Origin: Epiperipatus broadwayi
Taxonomy: Eukaryota; Onychophora; Udeonychophora; Euonychophora; Peripatidae
Direction of reading: 5' to 3'
Assembly: GCA_028023455.1 (NCBI GenBank)
Contig: JAQFVV010000501.1
Coordinates: 188,001 to 252,000 of the forward strand
Length of the DNA: 64,000 nt
Shown: positions 11,586-23,035 of the stretch, piece after piece
How positions within the stretch are numbered: the stretch's first letter is position 1
How the letters are laid out: every line of letters begins with the position of its first letter
Translations under genes and position numbers: made by a program
Notes under the pieces: generated by a model
Told to the model about the DNA's origin: nothing
Seen by the model: the letters and a program-made list of their open reading frames with translations, nothing else
The model's database searches: none

Positions 11586-12267
11586 TGATCGCGAGCTCAA
11601 CCGTTTAGTGCATTACTTAATACATTTTGATACTGTTAAGACTAAAATTATATTAAATACGTTTTATCTTAGTAAGAAGGATTGTCTACAGAACAATGGG
11701 GATGAATAATTAAAGTGTTTTTATATAAATAAATTCGCACACAATAAAATGAAATGAATAAATTACATTTTTACATAATGAAAAATAAATAAAATTTTAT
11801 ATTAACTATCTATAGTAAAAAAAAAAAAAAATATTCACTTCAATTGTCAAATGGAAATGCATTATTGAAAGACAAAGAAGAAAAAAGTTTTCCAATTGCT
11901 TTGACAAGAAGCGATTTTTATTAACCCTTTTCTTTTAACAAAAAAAAAATGTATTAAAAATTAAAATATAAATAAAAAATTAAAAAATATATTAACAAAA
12001 GAAAATTTTATAATTTTTTAAAGGAAAATTAATATTTTAAAATTCAATTATCATTTTTTAAGTGCTTCTGAATAAAGGTTTTTTTTTTTAATTTTAAATT
12101 TCTAATTTTTACGCGAATTTAAATAACCGTGTTTTTAAATATTTTATTGTCCCAAGCTTATAATACGCAGACAATGGACAGAATAACTAAAACACCTGAA
12201 TTTGTTATAGAACAAATTTGCTTGATGAATTTACGTTATAAATATCAAAGATCTTCTCAGGAAGTAT
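11586..12267. other. AT-rich intergenic sequence
   Basis: Long A and T runs (for example 11,818-11,832 and 12,080-12,090). No ORF or structured repeat was recognised. Confidence 0.55.
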
Positions 12268-12554
12268 ATTAATAATTTTTATTAGTCACTCATAATCTAG
12301 AGATTATCCACTTAGAATATTTCTGGAGTGTAATTTTCACTATACCACTTTCACACAAGGTAAGGACTAGTTTCTATACACTTTGAACACCTTGCAAGGG
12401 ATATAATCATAAAATATGACTAAAGGCATGTGAAAAGATGTATGAATGATTCCCAAGATGCATATCCAAAGATATGTGAAAAATATGTATGATTCCTAAG
12501 ATGCATATTTTATGTTGAATTAGCATTTGCCAGTTCTCCCGGTCACCGTCTCTC
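12268..12554 (-). repeat. Family B repeat, diverged minus-strand copy
   Basis: This shares ATTTTTATTAGTCACTCAT, TAGAGATTATCCACTTA, ATATTTCTGGAGTGTAA, CACTATACCACTTTCACACAAGGTA and ACTAGTTTCTAT with 31.8-32.1, 32.2-32.4 and 49.14-49.4 kb. The region that should hold the hammerhead core (about 12,440-12,530, minus) keeps only the GATGCATAT-type strand and has lost CTGATGA. Confidence 0.55.
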
Positions 12555-12555
<1 letters not shown>

Positions 12556-12589
<34 letters not shown>

Positions 12590-12592
12590 CAG
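12556..12592. repeat. (TA)n(TG)n microsatellite
   Basis: A run of AT dinucleotides passes directly into GT dinucleotides. Confidence 0.9.
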
Positions 12593-12599
12593 TATTTAT

Positions 12600-13255
12600 C
12601 AATATATTTTGAATTACAATTGTCAAAATTACTCCACCCACAATTTTGACACATCCACTCTGGATAAATAAAGTCGTAATTACTAATCATTTATTGAACT
12701 AGAGATTGTCTATAGCCCAGATATAAACTTTAAACCTCAGTTCAAAGATCTGGTTTTTTTTTTAATTTAACCACACGCACATGGATTTATTTATGTCTCT
12801 GTTCCATGTGTAATATCTTTATAACTATATTAAATAACCTCCCAATATAACAATTTACTATTGATTAATACTGTACATATAATAGGGATATATATATATA
12901 TATGAAAGAGAAAGAGATGCTGATCTGGGCCAACTGATGAGTGCTGGTTCAGCATGAAATGCATCTTGTGGGTCGTTTTTTATTGTAGCTTTATTCATAT
13001 GATTTGAAAAGAATGTGTGGAGATTGCTTAATATATTTATAAAGATATTACATGTAGGACAGAAAAATGTGACTAATTCCATGTGTGGTGCTTAGATTTA
13101 AAAAATCAGATATATTAATCTTTAACCGAGGTTTAACGTTTATATCTGGGATGGAGACAATCTTTAGTTTAGTAAATGATTAATGATCATCATCACTGTG
13201 AGTGGAGTTACGTTTGGCACTCGTAATTCAAAATGTAACAATTACAAAATATATT
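12600..13255 (+). mobile_element. Family B foldback element with central hammerhead
   Basis: The arms, about 12,600-12,845 and 13,020-13,255, are reverse complements of each other. Each contains TTTTGAATTAC, a CCACTCACA/CCACCCACA block, AGATTGTCT, CCAGATATAAAC, TTAAACCTC and GTAATATCTTTATAA. The centre (about 175 bp) carries a hammerhead-like sequence in plus orientation and the TTATTCATATGATTTGAAAAGAATG block shared with copy 1. There is no ORF. The layout resembles the PLE copy with inverted terminal arms. Confidence 0.65.
12922..12974 (+). ncRNA. Hammerhead ribozyme candidate, family B
   Basis: CTGATGA is at 12,934-12,940. Stem II is GTGCTG/CAGCAT with loop GTT (5 Watson-Crick pairs and one G-U). 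GAAA is at 12,956-12,959 and ATGCATC follows, ending at 12,965. ATG/CAT gives a loopless, self-complementary stem III of the kind that needs a dimer, and ATC is a permitted NUH cleavage triplet. Stem I inner pairs are CAA/TTG; the outer pairs are GATC with GGTC. All conserved core bases C3-A9 and G12-A14 are present. Confidence 0.65.
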
Positions 13256-14699
13256 GTTACAGAATTATTTCCAGTGATAAGTTCATTATTTTACACAATT
13301 ATTAAAATTTAGTCAATCTTACGATAGATGGCTCTGAGTAGAGTGAAAAGATTTCCTCCTGAAAATATTCACTAAATGTAAGCAAATAAAATCGGGTAGT
13401 GCTTTCATTAGGCAGCTTTCTAAGGTGCAGAGCGCAATGAGAATCGCAGCTTTATAAAAAATAGATTATTTTTTTTTACAAAACATAAACAATTTTGTGC
13501 TTATTTCTTTCTACAAAATACTTGTTCATAAAAACCAAAAATGGCATTTTTGGGATAGGGATATCAAATTGTTCCTTTTTTTCTAGAGCACAAAATAGTC
13601 TAACACAAGCTCTTCATGTTTGATTTTTATTAAAATTTATATCGTATTTGAGTGTAATTTACCTTTTTTATCAGAACTTAAGGAATTCAGGATCTAGCAC
13701 TATTAATTCATTCACCTGTTGTGCCACAACCTTAGAGCTTTGGATCTAGATTGGATAAGCTACAGAAGTTTTTTCCAAGTCACAAGTATTCTTAAGACTT
13801 TGGTTTATGGTGGAGATCCATGGCCAATTTATATTAACTACTCCATATTGATTTGATTCTAGCTTACACTTATTGGATAATCTACATTAGTCAGATAAGT
13901 ATCTCTGCACCGTCAGTGAAAATAAAGACCAATAATATCATAAAACTTGTTCTACTCCTATGGACATTGAGTCTGTTGTTTATCTTTAATCGGTGGTTAT
14001 AATATCACTATGTGCTTCTGTTTGTTTGTTATGTCTTTTTATTAAATATGCTTTGAGATTTTTGGCAATGACTTTTAGTCCCAACAAGTTATACGATTAT
14101 ATGTAGCAGCTAGAAAAAAATTTGGATATCCATATCTCACTAATATTCTCATTTGATGATTTATTAGTGTAACTGATGCATGCAATAATTTAAATCAGCT
14201 TTCATTATTTGTGTTTTATGATGTTATGCTTCCTACTATCATATGAGATGTAAAGGAGCATCTGATATTACACACCATCTTAATATGCACACTGCATCAT
14301 AGCTTATTCATTCTAAAGTGGTTTGTTCACTTACTTAGTATGACTTTAATGTTAATTGCAACTTTGCTTTTAATTATTTAGCTTCTTTTTCTCTTTGTCA
14401 GCTAACTATTAACAAATATTGCAAAGGAATCTGTCGAGACTTCAACAAGGAAAATAGATTCAAAAATCATTTTATTATGTCTTCTAATTCTGCCACTGTG
14501 TGCATATATTAAATAATCATCATCAATTACGTGGATCATAATTTGAGTATGACCGCAATTGCATAAAGTAGTATCTGGTAACTTTCATTTGTGAAGCAAA
14601 TAATCGCATCTGCTTCAGTATGCAAAACTAATTTGACTTTCTATCTGGAGATCATCCCTCATCATTTGATGAATTTGTGTTTAAAGACTTGCATACATT
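13256..14699. other. Intergenic, no gene recognised
   Basis: Reading both strands gives no protein motif. Some parts (13,680-13,870, 14,200-14,640) have fewer AT runs and may be worn-out repeats, but I cannot assign them. Confidence 0.5.
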
Positions 14700-15235
14700 T
14701 CTATGGTTACCATTCATAAAAGATTATTTCTAATTCTGAGGGAAAAAATAACCTCTAGAGATGAGTTTTGCAATTACTACACAAGCCACAAATACATCAA
14801 CATATAGAATATACTGGTCCATTTATCTGTCTAGTCATAAAAGTCTTTCAAACTCCAAGGACAAAAATATCCTCTAGAGATGTATTTTACAATGACTACA
14901 CAAATCAATCTATGAACCACAAATACTTCCACATATAGAACGTACCAGTCCATTTTTCTGTCTAAGCATAAAAGGTCATTCAAACTCCAAGAAAAAAATA
15001 ACCTCTAGAGATGAGTTTTATAATGACTACACAAACCAATCTATGAACCACAAATACACCCATTTATAGAACATTCTGGTCCATTTTTCTGTCTATTCAC
15101 AAAAGATCATTCCAACTTCAATGAAAAAAATAACCTCTAGAGGCGATTTTTACAGTGATTATACAAACCAATCTATGGACCACAAATATATCCACATATA
15201 AAATATGTTGGTGCATTTTCCTACTTATTTGATAT
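14700..15235 (+). repeat. Tandem repeat, ~132-bp unit, about four copies
   Basis: The CCTCTAGAG landmark occurs at about 14,752, 14,871, 15,002 and 15,134, giving spacings of 119, 131 and 132. The short first spacing is explained by absence of the ATCAATCTATGA block in the first unit. Each unit holds ACTACACAAACCAATCTATG, CCACAAATA, CCATTTTTCTGTCTA and CATAAAAG. Units differ by scattered substitutions, so the array is not recent. Confidence 0.85.
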
Positions 15236-15785
15236 TTTGCAATGTTGTCTTTTAATTCTTTGGCAGAAAGTTTTTCTTTCTGAAATATTTCAACACCATG
15301 TCTAGTAGTAGATCTCTGGCATATTCTGTTTTTCGGTTTTATCTTCCCAATGGAAACAATCAACATTGCACGTTTTTAGAATCTTTTGAGATAATCCTTA
15401 TAATGTAAATGGAGTCTGTCTCATTCATGAAGTCCATGTTCAAATTCATCATACTTTTAGGAAGTCTTGCATTGTGCACTTGAAACTTATCCAATCCAAT
15501 GAATATGTGATTTTATAATAGCAGACACAGTATGTTGAAGACTATATTGATTGCTTAAAACAGTAAACCGTGTAATGATAAGTTTGTCAAAGACAGATTT
15601 GTATAAAGCAAGAATATCTTTCCAAAAGATGGAATTAAATCTTCCTTCTATACAGTGGGCATGCTCTTTTTAAAATTAATTTAAAATGCAAAATGGGATG
15701 TGCTTTGTTTAGGATTGAATGGTGGACTAAGTTATAAAAGAATTGTAAGTAATATTGGAGACTTTTAAGTTTTACTATTCATACT
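15236..15785. other. Intergenic, no gene supported
   Basis: An 82-codon minus-strand open stretch at 15,118-15,366 starts inside the tandem array and shows no recognisable domain. I do not call it. Confidence 0.45.
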
Positions 15786-15897
15786 TTTATGCCATCTAGT
15801 GGAAGTTTTAGCAAGCATTAGATGCCAAATAGTAATGCTTATTAAATTCTTAGTCAGTGATTATTAAAGCTTACACTAGATGGCAGAAGAGTAGGGA
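15786..15897. repeat. Small inverted repeat
   Basis: TATGCCATCTAGTGGAAG near the left end faces CTTACACTAGATGGCAGA near the right end, with about 75 bp between. CATCTAGTGTAAGC also occurs in family A copies, so this may be a shortened relative. Confidence 0.5.
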
Positions 15898-16419
15898 TAA
15901 TAAAGAACTTGCTAATAAATAGGTATATGTGTAAGCTAAGGTCATATCAAGTTGTTGGTTATACAAAATACTGGGAATTATTAAAAAAATTTATTCAAGA
16001 CATTTAAACAATGTCGACGAAAATATTAAGCCATGCCTCAATTTCATTGAGACATGTTAATGAAGGATGTTTACATCTTAATCACTATTCAAGAGTAGCA
16101 GATTTTAATAAGGTGTAAATCAAATAATTAGGAAAGCTGTTGGAAATACATAACAATATCCTGATCTTTTTTTTTTTTGGTAGCTTTGTCAAGTGAATAG
16201 ATGATGTTGTTGTCGAAAAACAATGCATCATGGGATAAAACTATTCTCTTAAACTTTCAAATATTATGTAGCCACAATACATCCATGCTGGGTAATTATT
16301 AGACTAATCTATTCATTGCATATATAACTATGAAATGTATGAACAAATTGTGCACAATTTTAAATGATTAAAACACCTGAAGATCCTCATTTTTTATGCT
16401 TACACAATCTTTTAAAATG
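15898..16419. other. Intergenic, no gene seen
   Basis: AT-rich with no recognised repeat or ORF. Confidence 0.5.
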
Positions 16420-16780
16420 GTAGCAACTCTCTCCATACATTAGTACCATCTAATACAAGTCATTCATTACTACATTATAGCAGTTTCGGTTTAGGTTCAT
16501 AGCTTTCTAATTAATTAAAAAAGATAAATCTAGATCTTGTAATCTCAGATCCAAGGTTCCTCACTGAAGAAATCGACAAGCCAGAAACTAATCTGGGGAA
16601 GTTGGATTAGGAATCTCGATGCTCATATCATCTACCATCCACTTATTACTATTGCTTGCACTAGATGGCACTACATATGAAGACAGCTATGGTGTGACAG
16701 TGACAATTTTACTAGAATGCTCTACAGCTAAGAGAAGAATGTTTAGTTTTCATGGTATTGATGTTTTTTTTATTATTATG
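16420..16780. mobile_element. Family A repeat, diverged copy
   Basis: It contains CTCTCCATACATTAGTACCAT, AATCTAGATCTTG, TCAGATCCAAGGTTCCTCACTG, CAAGCCAGAAACTAATCTGGGG, and then TTGCACTAGATGGCACTAC. The order is consistent with other copies, but one arm is rearranged. Confidence 0.5.
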
Positions 16781-17516
16781 ATTACAAGAAGTGATCAGTG
16801 AAGTTATAAATGACAATTCATTGACAACAACTAAAGAAAGCATGCCTGTACCAAATATACTTTTGAAATCATCAATTAAGCCTGACAACTGGAAACACTA
16901 ATACCATATTGACCCAATCTTCAGTAATCATCTCATTAAAATGCAAAATATGCATCACATGGATTGAACATCCAGATTTAATATATTGTTTTTAAAACTT
17001 TATACTATGCTTGTATATTCTTCTAAGCATCTTCTCTGGTGATCATTTGTGCATTTACTGATATGTAAATGGATTTAGTTTCTCAGGAAATCATGCTATG
17101 CCAGAGCACCATTTATGATAGATTAAGATTTGAACCAGAAACTTTTATCTCTCTATGGTATATCACTCCAATGTTGTTTTTAATTGCCCAAAGTCAAATA
17201 ACACACATATTACTAAATAATCAAATGGTTTATTACTCTGAAAATCGTAGAAAAGCTTGAGCACTAAAAATAAAAGGCTTCGATCACATTCCATTGACTT
17301 TGAGCTCTATAAGTTTGCAATTTCCCCATAGTTGATCTTGAGATATATGTTTAAAGATCAAATAACAACTTGATCATAAAACATGTTCTTTGTCTTCACT
17401 TTTTAGAGAATTATTTTGTACATTTGTTGAATCCTGTAACCTCCTAAAACTTTTTAATATTTGAAGACATCATCGCATAGTATAAATATTGATTATAGTA
17501 TAATTGTTCTATATAT
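16781..17516. other. Intergenic, no gene supported
   Basis: The 63-codon stretch at 17,069-17,260 has no recognisable motif. The rest is AT-rich. Confidence 0.45.
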
Positions 17517-18110
17517 ATGTGTATATCTGTTAAAATGAAAATGCAAAATTCTTTATACGTATTGCCACTCAATGTAAGCCAGAGTAATAAATGGATGCCC
17601 GAAGGCTTGTGCATAAAATCCCCATCTAGTGCCTACTCATCTACTATCCCCAGACTAGTTTCTGTCTTGTGGCCTTTATCAGTGAGGAGCCTTGAATCTG
17701 AAAGCAATGCACCTAGATCTTAGGATCTAATGCAACCCTCCAGCAGCCACCTTTTATCTCAACTACAAAACTATGAGTTTTCAATTTATGTTTTCCAATT
17801 TAAGACTCGTAGTTTTATAGTTAAGTATAGATAAAAGGTGGCTGGTGGAGGGTTGCCTTAGATCTTAAGATCTAGATGCAGTGTTCTCAGATCGAAGGCT
17901 CCTCACTGATGAAGACCACAAGCCAGAAACTAGTCTGGGGATATTGGATGAGTAGGCACTAGGTGGGGATTTTATGCACAAAGCTTCCGGCATGCATTGA
18001 TGACTATGGCTTGCACTGAGTGGCAATACATATACAGAGTTTTACCTGTTTTAGTAACAGTTATAAGCAAGCATAAGAAATGGTAATAATGTGGTGTTTA
18101 CTGGCTTAAA
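17517..18110. mobile_element. Family A foldback, longest palindromic copy (~590 bp)
   Basis: The left arm (about 17,540-17,800) is the reverse complement of the right arm (about 17,805-18,070). Paired blocks include ACAAAACTATGAG with CTCGTAGTTTTATAG, CCAGCAGCCACCTTTTATCT with its partner near 17,830, AGATCTTAGGATCT, AAGGCTCCTCACTGAT, GAAACTAGTCTGGGGATA, GTAGGCACTAG, TGGGGATTTTATGCAC and TTGCACTGAGTGGCAATAC. This is the best copy for defining the family: long arms, small centre, no ORF. The right end continues into CATAAGAAATGG. Confidence 0.8.
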
Positions 18111-18154
18111 ATGAAAATACACATAAATGGTAGTTTTTTTAAATAATATTTAGC

Positions 18155-18239
18155 TTTATTATTGCCTAGCATGTTTTCAGTATATGCCATGATCATGATA
18201 TAGTAAAAATATATTGAAAGCATGCTAGGCAGTAATAAA
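18155..18239. repeat. Inverted repeat hairpin
   Basis: TTTATTATTGCCTAGCATG (left) faces CATGCTAGGCAGTAATAAA (right) with a 23-base centre and few mismatches across about 31-base arms. Confidence 0.75.
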
Positions 18240-18354
18240 TCTTTTCTGTGTGTTTTTTCATTTTATCAGATATTACATTGGCTCTGAAAAGAAGAAAATT
18301 AGTAACAATTGAATTATAGTATTTTCCTAAAGGTTTGTGATTATGGTGTTCTAC

Positions 18355-18707
18355 TTGTATTTTTATATTGGACTATTTCCATCATCTAATATGAGTATTG
18401 AATGTATTTAGAAAAAATTAACTTTATTTAAGATGGCTCAGTCAGTTACAGTGTTACCTTAAAATTCAATACTCAAGAATCTAAGGGTCCGTGTTCGAAT
18501 CCCATGTTAGTACTCTCACTGAGGCCAGCAACACCTAGACAAGTGGGGAAAGTAATACCTCTCGAAATGTTGTGCATATACTAACCTGTTTGGTGTGCTA
18601 TTACTAACAGTTGAATGTATTTAGAATATTTAAATAAAGTTAAAAATTTTCTAAAGACATTCAGTACTCATATTAGATGATGGAAATAGTCCAATATAAA
18701 AATACAA
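18355..18707. mobile_element. TIR element carrying a tRNA-derived SINE-like core, copy 1
   Basis: The terminal arms start TTGTATTTTTATATTGGACT and run about 55 bases on each side (GGACTATTTCCATCATCTAAT, TGAGTATTGAATGT). The centre begins with a tRNA-like head and continues with GTGGGGAAAGTAATACCTCT, CGAAATGTTGTGCATAT and GAATATTTAAATAAAGTTA. A deleted relative lies at 22,844-23,035. The flanks of the two copies also resemble each other further out (TTTGTGAT.ATGGT), so the true ends may be outside the stated limits. Confidence 0.7.
18431..18510 (+). ncRNA. tRNA-like pol III promoter head inside the TIR element
   Basis: A box A-like TGGCTCAGTCAGTTA at about 18,434 and box B-like GTTCGAATCCC at 18,493-18,503 have the usual internal spacing. 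The anticodon region is too degraded to assign an isotype. It is a SINE head, not a functional tRNA. Confidence 0.6.
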
Positions 18708-19915
18708 TTGAATTATAATTGTTCTAGTATTTATTAATTGTTTAATATAGAACCAAATTATTAGATCACAAGTCGACTCCGATATATGCACTCACACGTG
18801 AGTAAGAGTTTAAAAAATTTAAGTAATTCAAAGTATATTTATTTATAACTATGTGAATATTAGTAAAATATATTGATTCTGAGCTGTGTTCAGAATATAA
18901 ATCCAAAAATTAGAGTTTATCATCAAAATTAATGACTTAAGAAAACAGTGCTTGTGTTTTATTTAATATTTAAACTTTTACAATTATCATCACAACATAG
19001 AAAACACATATTATATTCATTTATGGGAAAAAATGAGTTGTTAAAGAAATCAGAAATCTTTATCCATTATTGACTCAACTCTGGACAAATCAAAAAGGCA
19101 AAAATCTTGCAATTCATTTTTAGAAATCCATCCTCAAAATATTAACAGAAAGACAATCATAGTGAATTTCTTGATATCTAACTACTCTTATGTCAGTTTG
19201 ACCTTGATAAGCTTGTAATACGGTCAAATAACAGCTTAATCTTAAATACTTTACTTGAAACCTTATTTTTCACTTGATTTCTGTGCAATATTTAATGGTA
19301 TTACAATTGCAATGTTGGTTTCAGTGATTGGAAAATCTCTCAGTAATCTTCATTGTTGAAAACAATTTAAAAGATTAAGCTTTTAGTTCTAACTATTGTA
19401 GCTAGGGGTCAGCAGAAAACAAGGAAAAAAGAGAAGAAATTCTCTTCATAGAAGGAAATGGGCTTCTCTACCTTTGTGTAGTATAGGTTTGATGTGATGT
19501 TTATAGAAAAATAAATAGTTTTTTGGTTTTTATGTTTACTTTTTGAAAGACATTGTTTATTTTTTAATAACTATATGTTTCCACATGTAGTTTTTGTTTG
19601 AATATATTTAATTTTTAGGAGAAAATTAGCTTTCTTAAAACATATAGTATCAGAAATCATTTTTATCAAGAATATTATTTTTTTATTATTTTTTAATTCC
19701 TATACTCTATAAATTTTACAAGTGCAGTGTTTAAATTGTAATTATATTGAAGGTAACAAATCTCAACAACAGCACCATTAACCAAATGCTATTTTTTGGA
19801 CAAATTGCTTCGTTTTTTATTAATTTGCCCCTAGTGAGAATTTCCACAAGCATTATATTGTAATATGCATATTTTCCTATATACATTATAATATAAAATT
19901 TTAGTTCAAAAAAAT
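18708..19915. other. Intergenic, no gene seen
   Basis: AT-rich DNA. The only feature I note is a loose resemblance of 19,200-19,290 to 17,330-17,420 (GATCAAATAACAACTTGAT-type text). Confidence 0.45.
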
Positions 19916-19919
19916 TTGA

Positions 19920-20640
19920 TAGATTGCAAGAAAATCAAAAAATTTCTCTAAACAAAATAATTAAGTTCCACTCTGACAAGTATATCTATTGTATTATGGC
20001 AGGGTCATCAACCATACAATTTTTTCAACATAATTTAAAGAAAATGGTTCTCATAACCAAAAATCTGTTTATTTGTGAATTTATTACAATTTTAGATATT
20101 TTTATACAATAATTTACACAATATTTATTAGATATCAAAAATATAAATTATTAATAATTTATTTTAAATGGAAATACTTTATTTTCAAAAATAGAATATT
20201 ATATTAGAAGACAATGCAAATATGGCCTAAAGCTATTTAGAAGCTTGGCTTTCTACATAAGCAATCTAATTATAATAATGAGTATGAAAATATCATAATT
20301 TTGCAATAAATATTGAAAAAAAATAAACTTTTAAAGCATATTTCATTAGATATAACATAAATAAATAAATATTCTTTCAGACTTTTTTAAAAATCCGAAA
20401 TAATGAAGATTTCTTTGATTTTGTAAAATAAAAATAATCCTTCTAGAAATGATGACATATAATCTTTTTGTTTTGATTATGATCTTATTTTTTTAATATT
20501 TATAGGGGGAAATGTGAACATTTAAAATTTATTTCAGTAGTAAACAAAAATATCTATCAAATCAAGTCAAATTTATTATTTTCTGATAAATAATAATAGT
20601 TTAATTATAAATTTTAAGTTGAGTGTGAGAACAATGCAAA
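19920..20640. repeat. Family C dispersed repeat, copy 2
   Basis: This is homologous to 8,975-9,760, with CTGTTTATTTGTGAATTTATTAC, ATTTATTAGATATCAA, AATACTTTATTTTCAAAAATA, TTTTAAAGCATA, CTAGAAATGATGACAT and GTGAACATTTAAAATTTATT in the same order. It does not have the internal duplication of copy 1. Confidence 0.65.
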
Positions 20641-20644
20641 AGGG

Positions 20645-20865
20645 TTAAACAAGATTTTAAAACTGCAAGGATACTCTCACACCAACCACAAGATAAAGTC
20701 TTTAAGGAAATAAGAGTGATGTCTTATTTATTTGCACTCTTCTAGACATTTGAGATTGGCTCATAAATTATCATTTAAGTTCAGAAATAAGATGTCACTC
20801 TCCTTAAGACTTTATCTTATATGCTGTGGTGAGAGTATCATTGCAGTTTTAAGATCTTGTTTATT
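20645..20865. mobile_element. Foldback element with ~75-bp arms
   Basis: AACAAGATTTTAAAACTGCAA, GATACTCTCACACCA, AGATAAAGTCTTTAAGG and AGTGATGTCTTATTT on the left are matched in reverse complement by AATAAGATGTCACTCTCCTTAA, GACTTTATCTTAT, GGTGAGAGTATC and TTGCAGTTTTAAGATCTTGTT on the right. The centre is about 60 bases. Non-coding. Confidence 0.75.
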
Positions 20866-22843
20866 GGCATTGGTGTGGCAGTTTGATTACCTTCTATATA
20901 TTTTTAATTGAAAAGTTGAAGTGTTATTCTATTATTTGACTATAATGAATTTAATATTTTTTTCTACAATACATTTTTTAAAAAAAAGCTAAGATAACAT
21001 ATTTTTGATAATATTACTATTGTTTATTATTCTTTTTTTATTTGCAAAGTTAACCCTCTGGTACTCTGACAGATTTCTTTGTTTTCACTAGATTTAAGCT
21101 TTCAACTTTTATTTTGATATTAAACCATTATTATTTATTAGAGTATAATAAATTTGATCTCATTCGATAGCTATTTTTGTTTAGAAATTAAATAAATTTT
21201 TAAAAATCACATTTAATTTCCAGGATTATTTTAAAAATTATACTTTAGTGAAAATGAAATGCTGTCATATCATAAATTTCAGATGAAGCTGGTTCAATTT
21301 GCAAAATGAATTAAATCCTCTTTATTTCATGTTTGATTTTAAAATCTGAACAATTTTTTTTTAATACTATCAATTTATGCTTTAAAAGTTTCGAATTTTT
21401 TGTAATTTTTATGGTATTGCTGAATATTATAACAATCTATTGAGTGACCTCATTTTTACAAAATTGTGTTTGCCCATGACCATAATCTCTATAGTAACAA
21501 TATTCAGAAAAAAACATTCTTTTATTAAAAATAAAACATTTTTGTAAAAATAATATGTAATAATATTTATTTTTTATTTTTAATAATTATTACACAGTTA
21601 CAATACAAATATAATCATAAACTTTCCAAAAAATCAAGTTTTTAAACCATATTTTCTTGACGATCATAATATTCCCATGAAATACACTCAACAAAGTTTG
21701 TGATGGCTGAATAAACAATGTCTATTCATCAAACTGGGGTTAAAGTTCCTTTGTAATACTGATTATTTGATTTTTCCCATCATCTTTTGATTTTTTTTTT
21801 TAACAAAAATATTAGAAAATAAATATACATGAATTTTAAAGCCATAAAAAAAAAGTTTTCTAAAATTTTCACCAGGGAAAAAATTCAAACTTAATTGCTA
21901 GAAATTTTCCACAACTATTTGAGTGTGTGGTTATATGGACCGGTTAATTTTTTATTCCTATTATTATTTTTGTCATTTTAAAAAAATGTATCTAAAATAT
22001 AAAGATTTGATAATTAATAAGTTTTTTCATAGAAAAAAGTATGACTCTGTTCAAAATTAAGCACTTAAATTATTAATATTTTCTGTATTCAAAATCTTTA
22101 TTGGCATATTGAATTAAATCCAAACTTTTGATTGGTCAATTACAGGATCAGCAGTAAAAATATGTTTATTTTTTTAAATTATATCTATTTTAGTTTAGTT
22201 TCTAAAATGCAAATTAATAATTCTTCAGATTATTAAAGTAAGTGAACATTTAAAAAAAATAACTTTCTATTTATAATTGATGAAAATAATCTATAGTGGT
22301 TAACATAAAATGTATGTTTGTCATCCAATTGTAAATTGCAACCATACGTTATTGATTTTTTTTTGTAAGTATTTTTTTAAATATTTTTTATTAAAATCAC
22401 TTATTTTTTTAAAATAATTAATTTTTCACAAATATTTTGTGAAAAAAATAATAAATGCATAAGAAAGGATTATAAGATATGTTTTCATTATCAAAATGAA
22501 GATGTAGAACTGTCAAAATCATTGACAGGCACTCTCTTATGGACAAAACAAGAAACAAACAATCAATGCTTTGCAATACAGGTACTTCCATCATTGTTAT
22601 TCACTTAAATTTAAATATTATTGATTTATTAGTTGTAAAAAAATTCTGAAGGTGGCAGTATTATTCTATAACATTTTTTTTATAAAATAATTATAAATTC
22701 AGCAAAACAATGTTAAAAATAGTGGTTAGAGAGTAACTTAAAGCCATATATTAAATTAATTGTTTTATGCTGCTAAACTGTTTAAGCAATAATTGTCAAT
22801 AAATTATGTTTAATTTTATTCATACAACATTACTTAATATTTG
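20866..22843. other. Very AT-rich sequence, no gene; contains a dispersed repeat
   Basis: No ORF of interest. The part at about 21,545-21,690 (ATGTAATAAT, TTTTTAATAATTATTACACA, AATAATCATAAAC) resembles 35,960-36,110, where it interrupts a LINE relic. Confidence 0.45.
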
Positions 22844-23035
22844 TTGTATTTATATATTGGACTATTTCCATAATCTAATATTAAGTATTGAATATCTCTT
22901 GAAATGTTGTGCATATATTGACATGTGTGCTATAACTAACAGTTGAATGTAATTGGAATATTTAAATAAAGTTATTTGTAAAGACCTTCAATACTTAATA
23001 TTAGATGATGGAAATAGTCTAATATATAAATACAA
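22844..23035. mobile_element. TIR element copy 2 (internally deleted)
   Basis: It has the same arms as 18,355-18,707 (TTGTATTTATATATTGGACT ... AGTCTAATATATAAATACAA). The tRNA-like head is missing and only the tail part (CTCTTGAAATGTTGTGCATAT to AATAAAGTTA) remains. Reduction to 192 bp suggests an internal deletion derivative. Confidence 0.75.

Noticed and set aside
14700-15235. CRISPR-like array
   Set aside because: The whole unit repeats, with no unique spacers between conserved repeats, and the context is eukaryotic.
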